Notes: generated by a model not told the origin, from the sequence alone. A DNA stretch of 11,797 nt from Cercophora sp. LCS_1 (GCA_036250225.1 JAPZLL010000108.1:1-11797); one strand, 5' to 3'. Counted from the stretch's first letter, positions 1 to 8,098 are shown. Translations and numbers: made by a program.

Positions 1-95
<95 letters not shown>
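1..95. repeat. 95-bp poly-C homopolymer at window start
   Basis: The first 95 bases are uninterrupted C, followed by ordinary mixed sequence. A pure tract this long is rare in fungal nuclear DNA. It may be an assembly or base-calling artefact at a contig end, or a real homopolymer at which assembly broke. Read outward on the minus strand it is poly-G, as is the tract near the right end of the window. No telomere-type repeat adjoins it. Confidence 0.95.
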
Positions 96-96
<1 letters not shown>

Positions 97-185
97 CGGC
101 CTTCGATATCTGGTCCCGTTAACACTCCCCGCTGGCGTTGTTCGTCTCTGGCCGCGGTGTTTGACAGGTAGCTTCCAGTCTGCTC

Positions 186-1100
186 ATGACTTCCCCTCCT
201 CTGGACAGCACAGGACGCAGCATGACTTCTGGGTCTTCAAATCGCGTCTCGAAGAGGTCAGTGCCAAAAATCGGGTTTCGAAACGCTTGTATGCGATGCC
301 GGGAAACCAAGAAGCGATGCAATGGCGCGAAACCAACATGTAAGTTTTGCTCCCACTTAGTCGATAAGAATTAACATCTGACAGCATTGCTAGGCGAACA
401 ATGCCAGAAAGACAAGCAGTGTTGCGTGTATGAAGACTTCCTTTCCGTGGCGGACAGCCCCCGGCCACCGCGTCGGGCCTGGAAGGCCTGCTTTTCGTGC
501 CGTGCACTGAAGGCCAAGTGCAGCAATGGAGAACCATGTGAGTCGAAGGGCCCAAAGTAATCATCGATCGTTGTTGACGTTTCCTCAGGTGGCAACTGCC
601 GGTCTCGGGGGACAGTTTGCAGGTTCCCATCCACGAGTGCAACGCCGTCGTCGTCGTCCCCGGCTCAAACCTCTGCTCCGCCGGCGACATCGCCTCCGCC
701 TCCTCCTCCTCCGCCTCCACCTCCATCTCCCCCACCACCTCCTCAACAAGCCGAAAATCCCCGAGTTCAAACTCTCCCTTCCATAAGCCAGATTCTTCCT
801 GAAATCGCAGAGCAAAGGGCAAGGGAGGAGCAGCTGATCAACAACGCTCGGTGCGACAGACGCGCCCCCGTCGAGACGACCCATGTCCCAACGCTAGCCC
901 CTTTGTCAATCCGCTTGCCGCGTGGGCATCACGCCCTGCTTCCACCCCCAAAGTCCGGTATACCCGCGCATCTCCTGGCAAGTACTGACGAGGAGTCAGC
1001 TGAGGTTGTTGAGCGAGTCCAGTCCAGAGATAGTATCGCAGTTGACCCCTGGCTCCTCGCATACGACGAGTTTCTTGCCGACGGGGCAGGTCTATGGTAG
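186..1100 (+). CDS. Tandem Zn2Cys6 zinc-cluster protein (three exons)
   Basis: Putative fungal DNA-binding regulator, expected in the nucleus. Proposed exons are 186-339, 394-537 and 589-1100, giving 269 residues. The introns (54 and 51 bp) start GTAAGT and GTGAGT and end TAG and CAG. Joining them completes two Zn(II)2Cys6 clusters. Cluster 1 has Cys at about 35, 38, 45, 52, 55 and 62 (spacing 2-6-6-2-6). Cluster 2 has Cys at 84, 87, 94, 100, 103 and 110 (2-6-5-2-6). Both carry basic residues between the second and third Cys. A Ser/Pro-rich linker with an 11-proline run follows, then a tail with an acidic patch (TDEESAEVVE). No middle-homology (Fungal_trans) region is visible, so the protein is short for the class. 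A second in-frame ATG at 222 is an alternative start. The ortholog, DNA target and expression are unknown. The frame stays open for 84 codons past the TAG, so the 3' end may be longer. Confidence 0.72.
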
Positions 1101-3116
1101 GCAGGTAAGCAACTGAAAGGCAGATGGCGTGGGGGAAACATTGAGTTCCATCGCATGGATTGGTCGATGGAAATGGTGTTCAGGGGAGGAGTGGTTCTTG
1201 ACGTCTTTGAAGAAGCGTATAGCTTACCATTTAACATCAACCGTTGGAACCCGCCACCAATGGCCCATGGGATCTTACAAGTGACGCGATTATGCTTTGT
1301 GCCCCTGGAGTCGGGACCCATGTTCCATACCGATGCCAGTTCAGCGGGAGGATAGCTATGGAGTGCTACCCCCTGAGCGCAAGTCTTGGCTAGTGGAGTA
1401 AAAAGTGGATAGGGGCAAAAACAAAACATCCGACGCTAGGGTTTCGCTGGTCACCGACCCAACTACGTCTGGCCCTAATCAAGACTCAAGACTCTCTCTC
1501 TCTCTCTAAAGGGGAAAGGGGGTTCCGATACTCGATGTTTTGGGGGTTCGGAAACGGAGTCCAATTTTTTCCCCTCGACCCAACACCGAGGCCAGTTCTT
1601 GGCACCGTTCTCTTTCCAACAGCCGGATTTCCGATTCAAGTCACTGCTCCCCCTCTGTCGTTGCTCTCACCTGATAACCGGCGAGAAAGAAACAAGGGGC
1701 GTGCCAATCAAGTGGTGGAGGCCGTACTTCCATCCTTCGGGCTCTCTGCCCAGCGTCTATGGTGGCGGTGATACAGCCCAGCGCTCCTGGAGCAAGACCG
1801 GATAGGCTCTTGTCCCAAAACCGCTAGGTGTCAAAAGGCATAACAGGACTCCGCATTACGTTCCCGCTAGGAGACCGACCGTGACGAAGGAACGCACTCA
1901 ACAGTGGCTGGGTCCTCTGTGTCTGTGCCAGTCTTTTGGCTGTGGAATGGAACCAACTGATGTACAGCTGGGATGACAGCTCAAGGCCAACTTTGGCAGT
2001 CTGCTCAGGAGAGCCAACTCCCCACACCGCTTCTTCACTGATTATGCCCGAGGATTGTTGGGAATGTTGGGAAGGGTGAGGGGGTCTGCCTTGATCACGC
2101 TGCCAAACATAGGGCGATGGCTCCGGGTAGGACCCGAGGGACTCGGAAAACCTTGCTAAAGAAAGCACTGCCTCAACGGAGCAGGCAACACTCAGCACTT
2201 GCGGGAATGAGAAGCCCTCCAAGGAAAGGGGACAACTATATATTAGCGAGACCTGGGCTGACGATTCAAGAGCTTAGTGGCCGCGAAGCCGATCTGCCTG
2301 GGGATCAGGCGCACCTGTTGCCAGGGATCGAGCACTCCTGGCCTCAAATCCGGTAAGAGAACAACTGCGGTCGCGCCACATTTCATCTGTTCAGCCCGTC
2401 CTCCGCTTATCTTGGCCTCAGGCGCAGCTGCTGGAACAGAGGCCCCGTGGGAGACTGCTTCCACCCGCCGCCGGCTTCGTGCTGTTCTCCAAAGGCTAGA
2501 CTTGGGCCCGGACAGAAGAACTCCCGAGCGGGCAGATTCTGCCACGAGTAGGCAAGTTAGGCATATTTAGTCCTCCAAGGAAGGAAATAGTGGACAAGTT
2601 GCACACCATCACCTCTGATCTAGAAGAGACCATCGTCGGACTTAACAGGTACGCCCACCCTTGAGGTCAGTACCTAGGGAGAGGACGCCATAAACCAGCT
2701 TCACATCGCCATGACCAAATTGGCCAACAGAGGCGCCTAGACCGGCAAGTTAAGTGAAACGACCGCTAAACTAGGCAGGGGGTCAAGTTGTCCAAGTTTC
2801 GCCTTCGCCTCGCGAAAACCGCTGCAGGCGGCGTCCCAGGCAACAACCCGAGCGACCCCAGCGGCGCCGGTAAGGCGCGAAGGTAACGGCGGGTGTGGCG
2901 GCCCTCCGGCTCCCAACGACCACCGTAACAACGCCGATGGGCCGGACAGTGACGCCGCCGGTCGGAGCAACCCGTCACGACGGTCTTCGCGATTTCACGT
3001 CGGCTAGTCAGCCAAGTGCTCTCGTGACTATCGTTTCTCGCCACACTGGACGCGCCTGTCCAGTTCAATGCTCGAGTGCTTCATAGTAGGACTCATTTGT
3101 GTGGCGGCCTCGGTAC
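1101..3116. other. Long stretch with no convincing intact gene; possible eroded coding DNA
   Basis: No reading frame here has recognisable domains. 1101-1355 is in frame with the zinc-cluster gene and may be its 3' extension. 1492-1507 is a CT microsatellite within low-complexity DNA. From about 2240 to 3070 both strands hold medium-length open stretches broken by stops. One plus-strand piece (about 2569-2655) reads as a charged helix-like peptide containing KEIVDKLHTITSDLEETIVG, which suggests decayed coding sequence, perhaps from a repeat or element. I could not assign a family. Confidence 0.5.
1492..1507. repeat. (CT)8 microsatellite
   Basis: Eight uninterrupted CT units lie in the gene-poor stretch downstream of the zinc-cluster gene. 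Pyrimidine tracts like this are common in fungal promoters, but no gene start is evident nearby. Confidence 0.9.
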
Positions 3117-3509
3117 CTAACTAGACCCCAAAACAGTTTCACCCGGCGCAGCTCGGGTCTGCCTCTTCGCCACCCTTCGCGGTTGACGCTGGTGGCGAAG
3201 GTGATTCTCTTTTGTGGCGGGCCCGGCATCCCGCCGTTTCAAAACCGGGAGCCTTGGCGAATTAGAGATGCTGCTCCGCGGGATGCCATCTTCGTTCTGA
3301 GCGGTGGCGGGCCCGGGTGTTGGCACTTTTCCCGCCTCCTTCTGATACCGTGCTCTTGATCGCTGTGGCAGTGTACTAGGCTTTGAGACCCTGGTATTCT
3401 TGTTTCCAAGGATAGTAGGAAGTGTCCCAGGCCCTCCCCCTCTGCGGCCGGTGATCCTTAGGCTACGGCTTTGTGGACCGTGCGGCATCTGAGTGGTCGA
3501 GTCTTTCAC
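3117..3509 (-). pseudogene. Probable out-of-frame C-terminal tail of the upstream unknown gene
   Basis: This minus-strand open stretch of about 130 codons has no ATG at its boundary. It begins just after the TAG that ends the 4578-3532 gene, in a different frame. It encodes a low-complexity basic Ser/Pro/Arg/Lys-rich segment with pieces such as PRSSISNSPRLPVLKRR, KENHLRHQRQPRRVAKRQ and RSRSLRITGRRG. Several fungal proteins of unknown function that end their helical part with a similar LLxWIEQ-type motif continue into basic tails of this kind, as I recall them. I therefore infer it is the original C-terminus, cut off by a one-frame slip at about 3535-3555 and a TGA just upstream of 3509. I looked for an intron joining the frames and found only non-consensus donors. 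It could instead be a chance open frame in GC-rich DNA. Confidence 0.45.
3165..3200. repeat. 10-bp perfect inverted repeat, 16-bp loop
   Basis: CTTCGCCACC at 3165-3174 is the exact reverse complement of GGTGGCGAAG at 3191-3200, with 16 bases between. It falls inside the basic-tail reading frame on the minus strand, where repeated Arg codons could create it by chance. No terminator-like T tract follows. Confidence 0.6.
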
Positions 3510-3531
3510 TGAGGGCTGTCAGACAAAGCCC

Positions 3532-4578
3532 CTAGCATATCCCCTGCCTCCTCTGCTCGATCCACTGCAGTAGAACCATGTGCCGTCGCAAGTCCCGGCA
3601 AGCAGTCTCTAGCAGCTGTGAGGTGATCGCAACGCTGTCGTCGGCATCGCAGTCGGGATTGGCGGTGGCACTAGCCGCTCTCCCCATGTCCTTTACATGA
3701 CTCAATTCTTCCTCAAAAGTGTCCTTGTCCTTTTCCAGCTTCTCGAGGTGTCTGAATTGGTAGTCCTGAAACTCAATCCAGCGCTCCAGCTGACCCTGTC
3801 GCTCCAGCTCTGCAGTCAGATGAACATTACCATCGAGTCTATGCCTTTGCCTGCGCTTGCGGACCGTATCCTCGAAGTTACTGAATTCGAATCTCTGCCG
3901 CGTCCTCTTCTGCCATGTGCGGAATCTCTGCCATGCCGTTCGCTGAGCGCAGAGTGGTACATCACCAGTCCCTGGGAATGATAGCCAATAATCTATTATC
4001 GCTTGACACTCTGCGGGGAAGGGCGGCCGCAAGGGAATCTCAAGGTTAGGCGGATAGCAGGGAGGACACCCATCCTCCAGCAGATCTTGGCGGACCTGGG
4101 CCTCCAACAAGCGAGATTCCTGGTTTTCTTCCTCCTCGTTCAGTGGTGGAGTAATATCTCTGAGTGATCGCTGAGTGAGCAGAACAGCAAGGAAAGGGAA
4201 GATATTGAGGTGTTCACGAACCGCAGCGCTGCAGACAGCAAATCGGCCTCAAGTGAAGTTCCTACTTGCTTTTGCCTAAGTCGCGATGTCAGCTTAATTC
4301 TAGGGCCTACTCGGACACACCAAAAGGCCTTGCAATCACCTTGCTTTGACCGTGATTGTGTGTCTTTCTAACTCGGTGAGAGTCGAGCATCCTGGTATAT
4401 CAACGACCTTGTCCAGATAGCAAGCGTCAGCTCGGCTAAAGATTGAGAGCGACGAGTCGATACTTACTGCACGTTCCCAAAGTTGGTGATTGTCGTTTGA
4501 TCCACCAAATGGTCGATAGTTGATCGCACGGGAGAGTTCATTGCGTTAGAAGATGTAGTTACCCGCAGGCGTTGTCAT
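3532..4578 (-). CDS. Unknown fungal protein, multi-exon, helical; start uncertain
   Basis: Function not recognised. The well-supported last exon (4170-3532) encodes charged helices with WQRFRTWQKRTRQRF, FEDTVRKRRQRH, LERWIEFQDYQFRHLEKLEKDK and LLQWIEQRR, which look like coiled coil. The frame extends upstream through two plausible introns on the minus strand. The first is 4217-4171 (47 bp, GTGAAC...CTCACTCAG, pyrimidine-rich) and the second is 4339-4276 (64 bp, GTGATT...GCTGAC...CTTAG). Both splices keep the frame open. The 5' end is ambiguous. ATG at 4578 needs a 96-bp intron (4562-4467) or runs into an in-frame TAA. ATG at 4541 leads to a GTAAGT donor at 4467 but fits the later exons less well. 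The first model gives 279 residues. The gene is divergent from the FHA-kinase gene. Its probable basic tail lies out of frame downstream, so the locus may be a pseudogene. Confidence 0.52.
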
Positions 4579-5110
4579 GCGAAAGAAGGAGAGTTGGTGA
4601 TGCGTCACGTGCAGTCACATTCAAATGTGCCCCTCAGGCTCTCAGTCCCAACTAAGGTGCCATCCAAAATCCAGGGATGGCACATAGAAACACACCTCTG
4701 TCGGGCTAATTTGTTGAAGTTGCCGCAACAGCGAGCACGTGCCGCAACAGATGATCAACGGTGGCGCCATGTCCGCGCTAGCGAGGCGAGCCCCGGTAGA
4801 GGTATTTACGGTCTTACACCCTTGTCGGTTGTCGCGTGCCAATCAATCTACACGTATTGTATCGTGCAAAGTAGCTACCCAAATCGGGCAATAAGCAGCT
4901 GCCGATGGCCAAGGAGCATATCCTCTGGGGACAACATCTTGCAGGCGCCCTATCCTGCAGAGGCGCCGCTCGCTGGGTTTACCACTCGGGAGCTGTGAGT
5001 TGGGTATATTGCGACCATGGACCACCCTACCTTTGCGGGGTGGCGTGTCATCCACGTCCATCGCGACCAAGTCGTTGCCCAAACGGCTTTTTCCAACGAC
5101 TCTCCCCAGT
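4579..5110. promoter_or_regulatory. Divergent intergenic region between unknown gene and FHA-kinase gene
   Basis: About 530 bp separate the proposed starts of the minus-strand unknown gene and the plus-strand FHA-kinase gene, so they would share upstream DNA. It holds two CACGTG palindromes (4606-4611 and 4736-4741), the core for bHLH-type factors, and an 11-bp direct repeat, TGCCGCAACAG, at 4721-4731 and 4740-4750. The second CACGTG box lies between the repeat copies and overlaps the start of the second. A 134-codon open stretch across 4594-4998 has no recognisable domain and I do not call it a gene. Confidence 0.45.
4721..4750. repeat. 11-bp direct repeat flanking a CACGTG box
   Basis: TGCCGCAACAG occurs at 4721-4731 and exactly again at 4740-4750, a 19-bp start-to-start spacing. 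A CACGTG palindrome at 4736-4741 lies between the copies and shares two bases with the second. The arrangement resembles a composite transcription-factor site, but no factor can be named from sequence alone. Confidence 0.6.
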
Positions 5111-5142
5111 ATGTACGAACCCAACGTCTTTGTGGTTCTTAA
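5017..5142 (+). promoter_or_regulatory. Possible upstream ORF overlapping the FHA-kinase start
   Basis: An ATG in strong context (A at -3, G at +4) opens a 41-codon frame ending in TAA at 5140-5142. It overlaps the presumed FHA-kinase ATG at 5111 in another frame. If transcription starts upstream of 5017, scanning ribosomes would meet this ATG first, lowering kinase translation. It could instead be the remains of an original N-terminus now shifted out of frame. Confidence 0.35.
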
Positions 5143-6845
5143 GCCCCGTGATGGGAGGAACAGAGCACAGTCCGCCTTCAAGTTAACGCATAACGCCCGG
5201 TGGTTCCGTCCCGCGACCAGGGGCGTTGCCAAACAAGCCACTATTGGGAGCCGGGATATCACCCCGGCCGACAACTCGGAATCTGAGTACGAGGTTGAAG
5301 AATCCGTCGACCGTCTCGTCGTGACTTTCCTCGAGCTTCTGCAGCTGCCGAACCTCAGTAACGGGCTGCAAGCGGGCACCGACAAGGCGGAATCCCACAT
5401 TCTCCTTGGCCACCGGGGCACGAGAGGCATCAGCGGTCAGCAGTACGGGATTGCAGTGGACGATCGCCTGTGCATCTGGTTGCACGACTTCACCTCTACA
5501 CATGGCACTGCGGTTGGGTACAATGGCCAGAACGAGAGAGAGATTCACGGAAAGGATACGTGGATCCTTGCCTACGAGCCTGGCAAGCGGAATCAGTTCG
5601 GCGACATCACTATCAACTGCGGCGGCCTTGTCATCGCGGTGGAGTTTCCCAACCACACGGTTCAGAAGCCAGACCCCAAGTACATCGAATACCTGGCAGC
5701 GTTTGCCGCGGAATGCAAGAACGAAGTCTTTCCACCCGTCGAGGGGCTTGATCTGGCTACACAGCCATCCACCCAAGCGCCTAGCGAAACGCATACCATC
5801 TCCGATCGGCTTGTCTACTATAAGTAGAAACAGATTGGAAGCGGCACCTTTGCTCGGGCATACAGGCTCATCAGGGCCCGTGACGGCAAGTTTGTTGCCG
5901 CCAAAATCTTCACGCCACCAGCAAGCAATAAGAGATCCCGGGGCCAAGCTGATTCCAGGTGGCTCACCGATATAAGGAGAGAGTATACTCTGATCAAGGG
6001 AAATCCGCATGTAAGTACTCCATTTTCACAACTACGCACCCGGGTCTGCTGCGCGCAACAGCAGGAGCAGCTTAGATGCCCAACTCTGTCCAAACAGCCC
6101 AACGTCATACAAGTTTTCGAGCTTCGCGAGACACCAGAAGTTATGATTACCATGCGATATTACCGAAGCGGAAGTATAGCCCAAGCCGGTATTGTCGCAG
6201 AAGAAAAGTTCGTCACGGCTTTCGGACAGATTCTCGACTGCCTTACCCATCTCCACAGCAAGAGAGTCGTGCACCGTGACATAAAGCCTGAAAACATTCT
6301 ATTCGAGCCAGCTCCCTACTTCAAGGTCGTCGTCAGCGACTTCGGCCTATCCAAGGCCATCGGAGGGTCCGCTGCAATCCTTCTGCGGCACGCTAAAGTA
6401 CTCCGCGCCGGAGATTTTCCCAGCCGCCGGAGGTTATGGGGCTTTGGCCGACGTCTGGTCGTTGGCTGTTATGGTACTTGAGCGGATGTACAGCATTCCG
6501 GAGCCGCCTTCGGCTCCGGTGGCGAGGCGGGGAAATGATCGAGCGCCAGATCAGCTGTGGAGGGCATGGTCGGAGAGATGGATGACGACGCTGAGGGATC
6601 ACCTCTACAACGAGGAGTCCGGCCAGCTGGTCGACATCCTCGATAAAATGCTCATCCAGAAGGAATCAAGGTGGCCCGCATCTCAATGTTTGAGGGAAGG
6701 ATTTGAGAACGGCTTGTTCAAGAGAAGGAATGCCGACGGCCTCGTCATATGCACAAATGAGGAAGAAGTCATCCGCTCACCGCAGGCAGCCTCCGAGATG
6801 GACGGAGCGACGGAGGATTCACAGCCGTCGGCATCGTCTGTATAG
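5111..6845 (+). pseudogene. FHA-domain Ser/Thr protein kinase, broken by TAG and frameshift
   Basis: Exon 1 is 5111-6010 and exon 2 is 6098-6845. The intron (6011-6097, GTAAGT...ACAG) rejoins the kinase at GNPH/PNVIQVFEL. An FHA-like domain spans residues about 96-178 (LLGHRG, HDFTSTHGTAV). The kinase has a glycine loop (IGSGTFARAY, about 242-251), Lys265 in VAAKIF, Glu291, HRDIKPEN at 359, DFG at 381, then APE, DVWSLAVMVLE and the late Arg in SRWPAS. The intact protein would be about 548 residues and would phosphorylate Ser/Thr. Two lesions break it. A TAG at 5825-5827 (codon 239) sits between the FHA and kinase parts. A one-base frame slip near 6376-6386 falls between GGSAAIL and CGTLKYSAPE. 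No intron explains either. Upstream of 5111 the frame is open back to 5000 but lacks ATG. With catalytic residues kept, decay looks recent; sequencing error is possible. An FHA-only 238-residue product could still be made. Confidence 0.82.
6498..6519. repeat. 9-bp perfect hairpin within the kinase pseudogene
   Basis: CCGGAGCCG at 6498-6506 and CGGCTCCGG at 6511-6519 are exact reverse complements around a 4-base loop. The hairpin lies in the IPEPPSAPVA segment of the kinase reading frame, where Pro/Ala codon bias alone could produce it. Confidence 0.6.
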
Positions 6846-7552
6846 CGGTCGGGACAGGGTATCGACCCCGACTAGACTATTGTTCTGGTAAATGGCAGTC
6901 CAGAAATTTGGGAACCTTGAGACATGGCGCGGCAGAGTTGCGCGTCGTTCTTTGCTAATATAATGTAGAGAAGGAGGCATACCCTCTGGCGCCGGTCTAC
7001 CCACGACCCGGCGCACACAACCAGGCACACAGCATCAAACGCATGTCCAGCTGTCTTCGAAATCATACAACGTGGTAGATTGATATTGGTGGTGGTGAAG
7101 TTCTTTTGTCAGAATCTCGATGCTACAAGTAAAAGGTCAAGAGCTGGACGGGATGAAAAGAGGCAGAAACCTGCCCCACAACCGCCTCTGGGCAGCACTC
7201 TCACTGCCAGTCACGTTGAGCTGGCCAAGACGACCAACCGCGCGAGCAGAGTCGCAGCGTGGCTGCATCAAGTGACCGCAAATCAGAGACGCACTCGAGC
7301 TCAGCGACTGGCTTTCGAGCAACAAGTCCACGCAGTCCCTAAGCGGGACTCGACCTCCAAGGGATTCCCAGGACCGATGGAAGCCTTGCTCGAGGCACAC
7401 TAAAAGAAGCACAACCGATGGTCAGTCCGCATCAAGACAACAAATCTAATTCAATCATTCTCTCTAATTCTACTCCCTTAAACACCAAATCCCAAGTGAT
7501 AATTCCACCCATCCTAATTGCCAATCCCAAAAACAGCAGCTCGCCCCTTACT
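6846..7552. other. Intergenic stretch between kinase pseudogene and ATX1
   Basis: It holds the 3' flanks of two convergent genes, the plus-strand kinase remnant and minus-strand ATX1. Open stretches of about 90-107 codons on both strands at 7080-7412 are mutually antisense and show no known motif. No RNA gene or repeat was recognised. 7430-7550 is AT-richer and probably contains the ATX1 3' untranslated region. Confidence 0.5.
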
Positions 7553-7910
7553 CTACTCGTCCTTGATCTCGACGCTCTGCTCAACCCCGTCGGCCTCGCC
7601 CGAGTTGACCTTCTTCCCCGTCTTGGCAATCGTCTTCAGGACTTTATCGTAGGGGAGCCCCTCGCCCGCAATGACCGTGGCCGTCTGGCTCTCGAGCGAA
7701 ACCTCGTAGGACTTGACGCCTGTGGCGGGACACCAAAGATTAGCATGCTCGTTCTCCGCCGCAGCGCGAAACTGGCCAAAGGGGCGAGGGCGTGGGCGAG
7801 ATTGGGGGAAACAAACCATCAAGCTTCTTGAGCACACGATCCACGGCGCCTGAGCACCCGCCGCAGCTCATGCTGACGTTGAATTTGTAGGTATGCTCGA
7901 CGTCGGCCAT
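7553..7910 (-). CDS. ATX1: Atx1-type copper metallochaperone
   Basis: Cytosolic Cu(I) chaperone that hands copper to the secretory-pathway P-type ATPase (Ccc2 in yeast, ATP7A/B in animals), supplying cuproenzymes such as multicopper ferroxidases. Exon 1 is 7910-7817 and exon 2 is 7719-7553. The intron (7816-7720, 97 bp) starts GTTTGT and ends CCACAG. The spliced product is 86 residues, slightly longer than yeast Atx1 (73). A heavy-metal-associated (HMA) fold covers most of it. The metal site MSCGGC is at residues 14-19, with Cys16 and Cys19 as ligands, and the conserved KTGK follows at 64-67. The C-terminus ends in a short acidic tail. The start is set by the ATG giving MADVEHTYKF directly before the HMA strand; skipping the intron would lose the copper site. 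The upstream region (minus-strand sense) carries a CT-rich tract at 8098-8086, typical of fungal promoters. The gene is intact. Confidence 0.93.
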
Positions 7911-8085
7911 TTTTGTCACCAGCGAGAAACGATGAAACGGGGTTTATTCGTTGGTTTGGGAGGAAAACGGTTGGAAAATTGTAGGTCGGTAGTTCTGCGG
8001 TCCTTGTGGTTGCGGAAAATGGCGGGGTTTAAAGCTTTCGGGAACGCAGGCGCGGCGCGGGACGAGGGGTAGGTAAGTAACAATG

Positions 8086-8098
8086 GAGAGAGAGAGAG
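8086..8098. repeat. Short GA/CT tract upstream of ATX1
   Basis: Thirteen bases of alternating GA on the plus strand read as CT on the ATX1 coding strand, about 180 bp upstream of its ATG. Pyrimidine-rich tracts near fungal transcription starts are common, so this may be part of the ATX1 promoter. Confidence 0.6.

Noticed and set aside
929..1429. 166-codon open frame on the minus strand over the zinc-cluster 3' part
   Set aside because: It is antisense to the zinc-cluster exon and its possible extension, with no recognisable domain.
1824..2222. 132-codon minus-strand open frame
   Set aside because: No motif, no intron signals and no flanking continuity; composition is not clearly protein-like.
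4594..4998. 134-codon plus-strand open frame between the divergent genes
   Set aside because: Lies in the shared upstream region, has no domain, and its peptide looks random.
5825..5827. UAG read as a sense codon in this organism
   Set aside because: The basis is weak: ATX1 ends at TAG at the expected length for its family, which argues that UAG is a normal stop here.
5183..6010. 275-codon minus-strand open frame
   Set aside because: It is the antisense shadow of the FHA-kinase exon, whose plus-strand motifs are unmistakable.
7330..7385. tRNA-like T-arm (minus-strand GGTCGAGTCCCGC)
   Set aside because: The T-loop is one base short of consensus and no cloverleaf with anticodon arm could be drawn around it.
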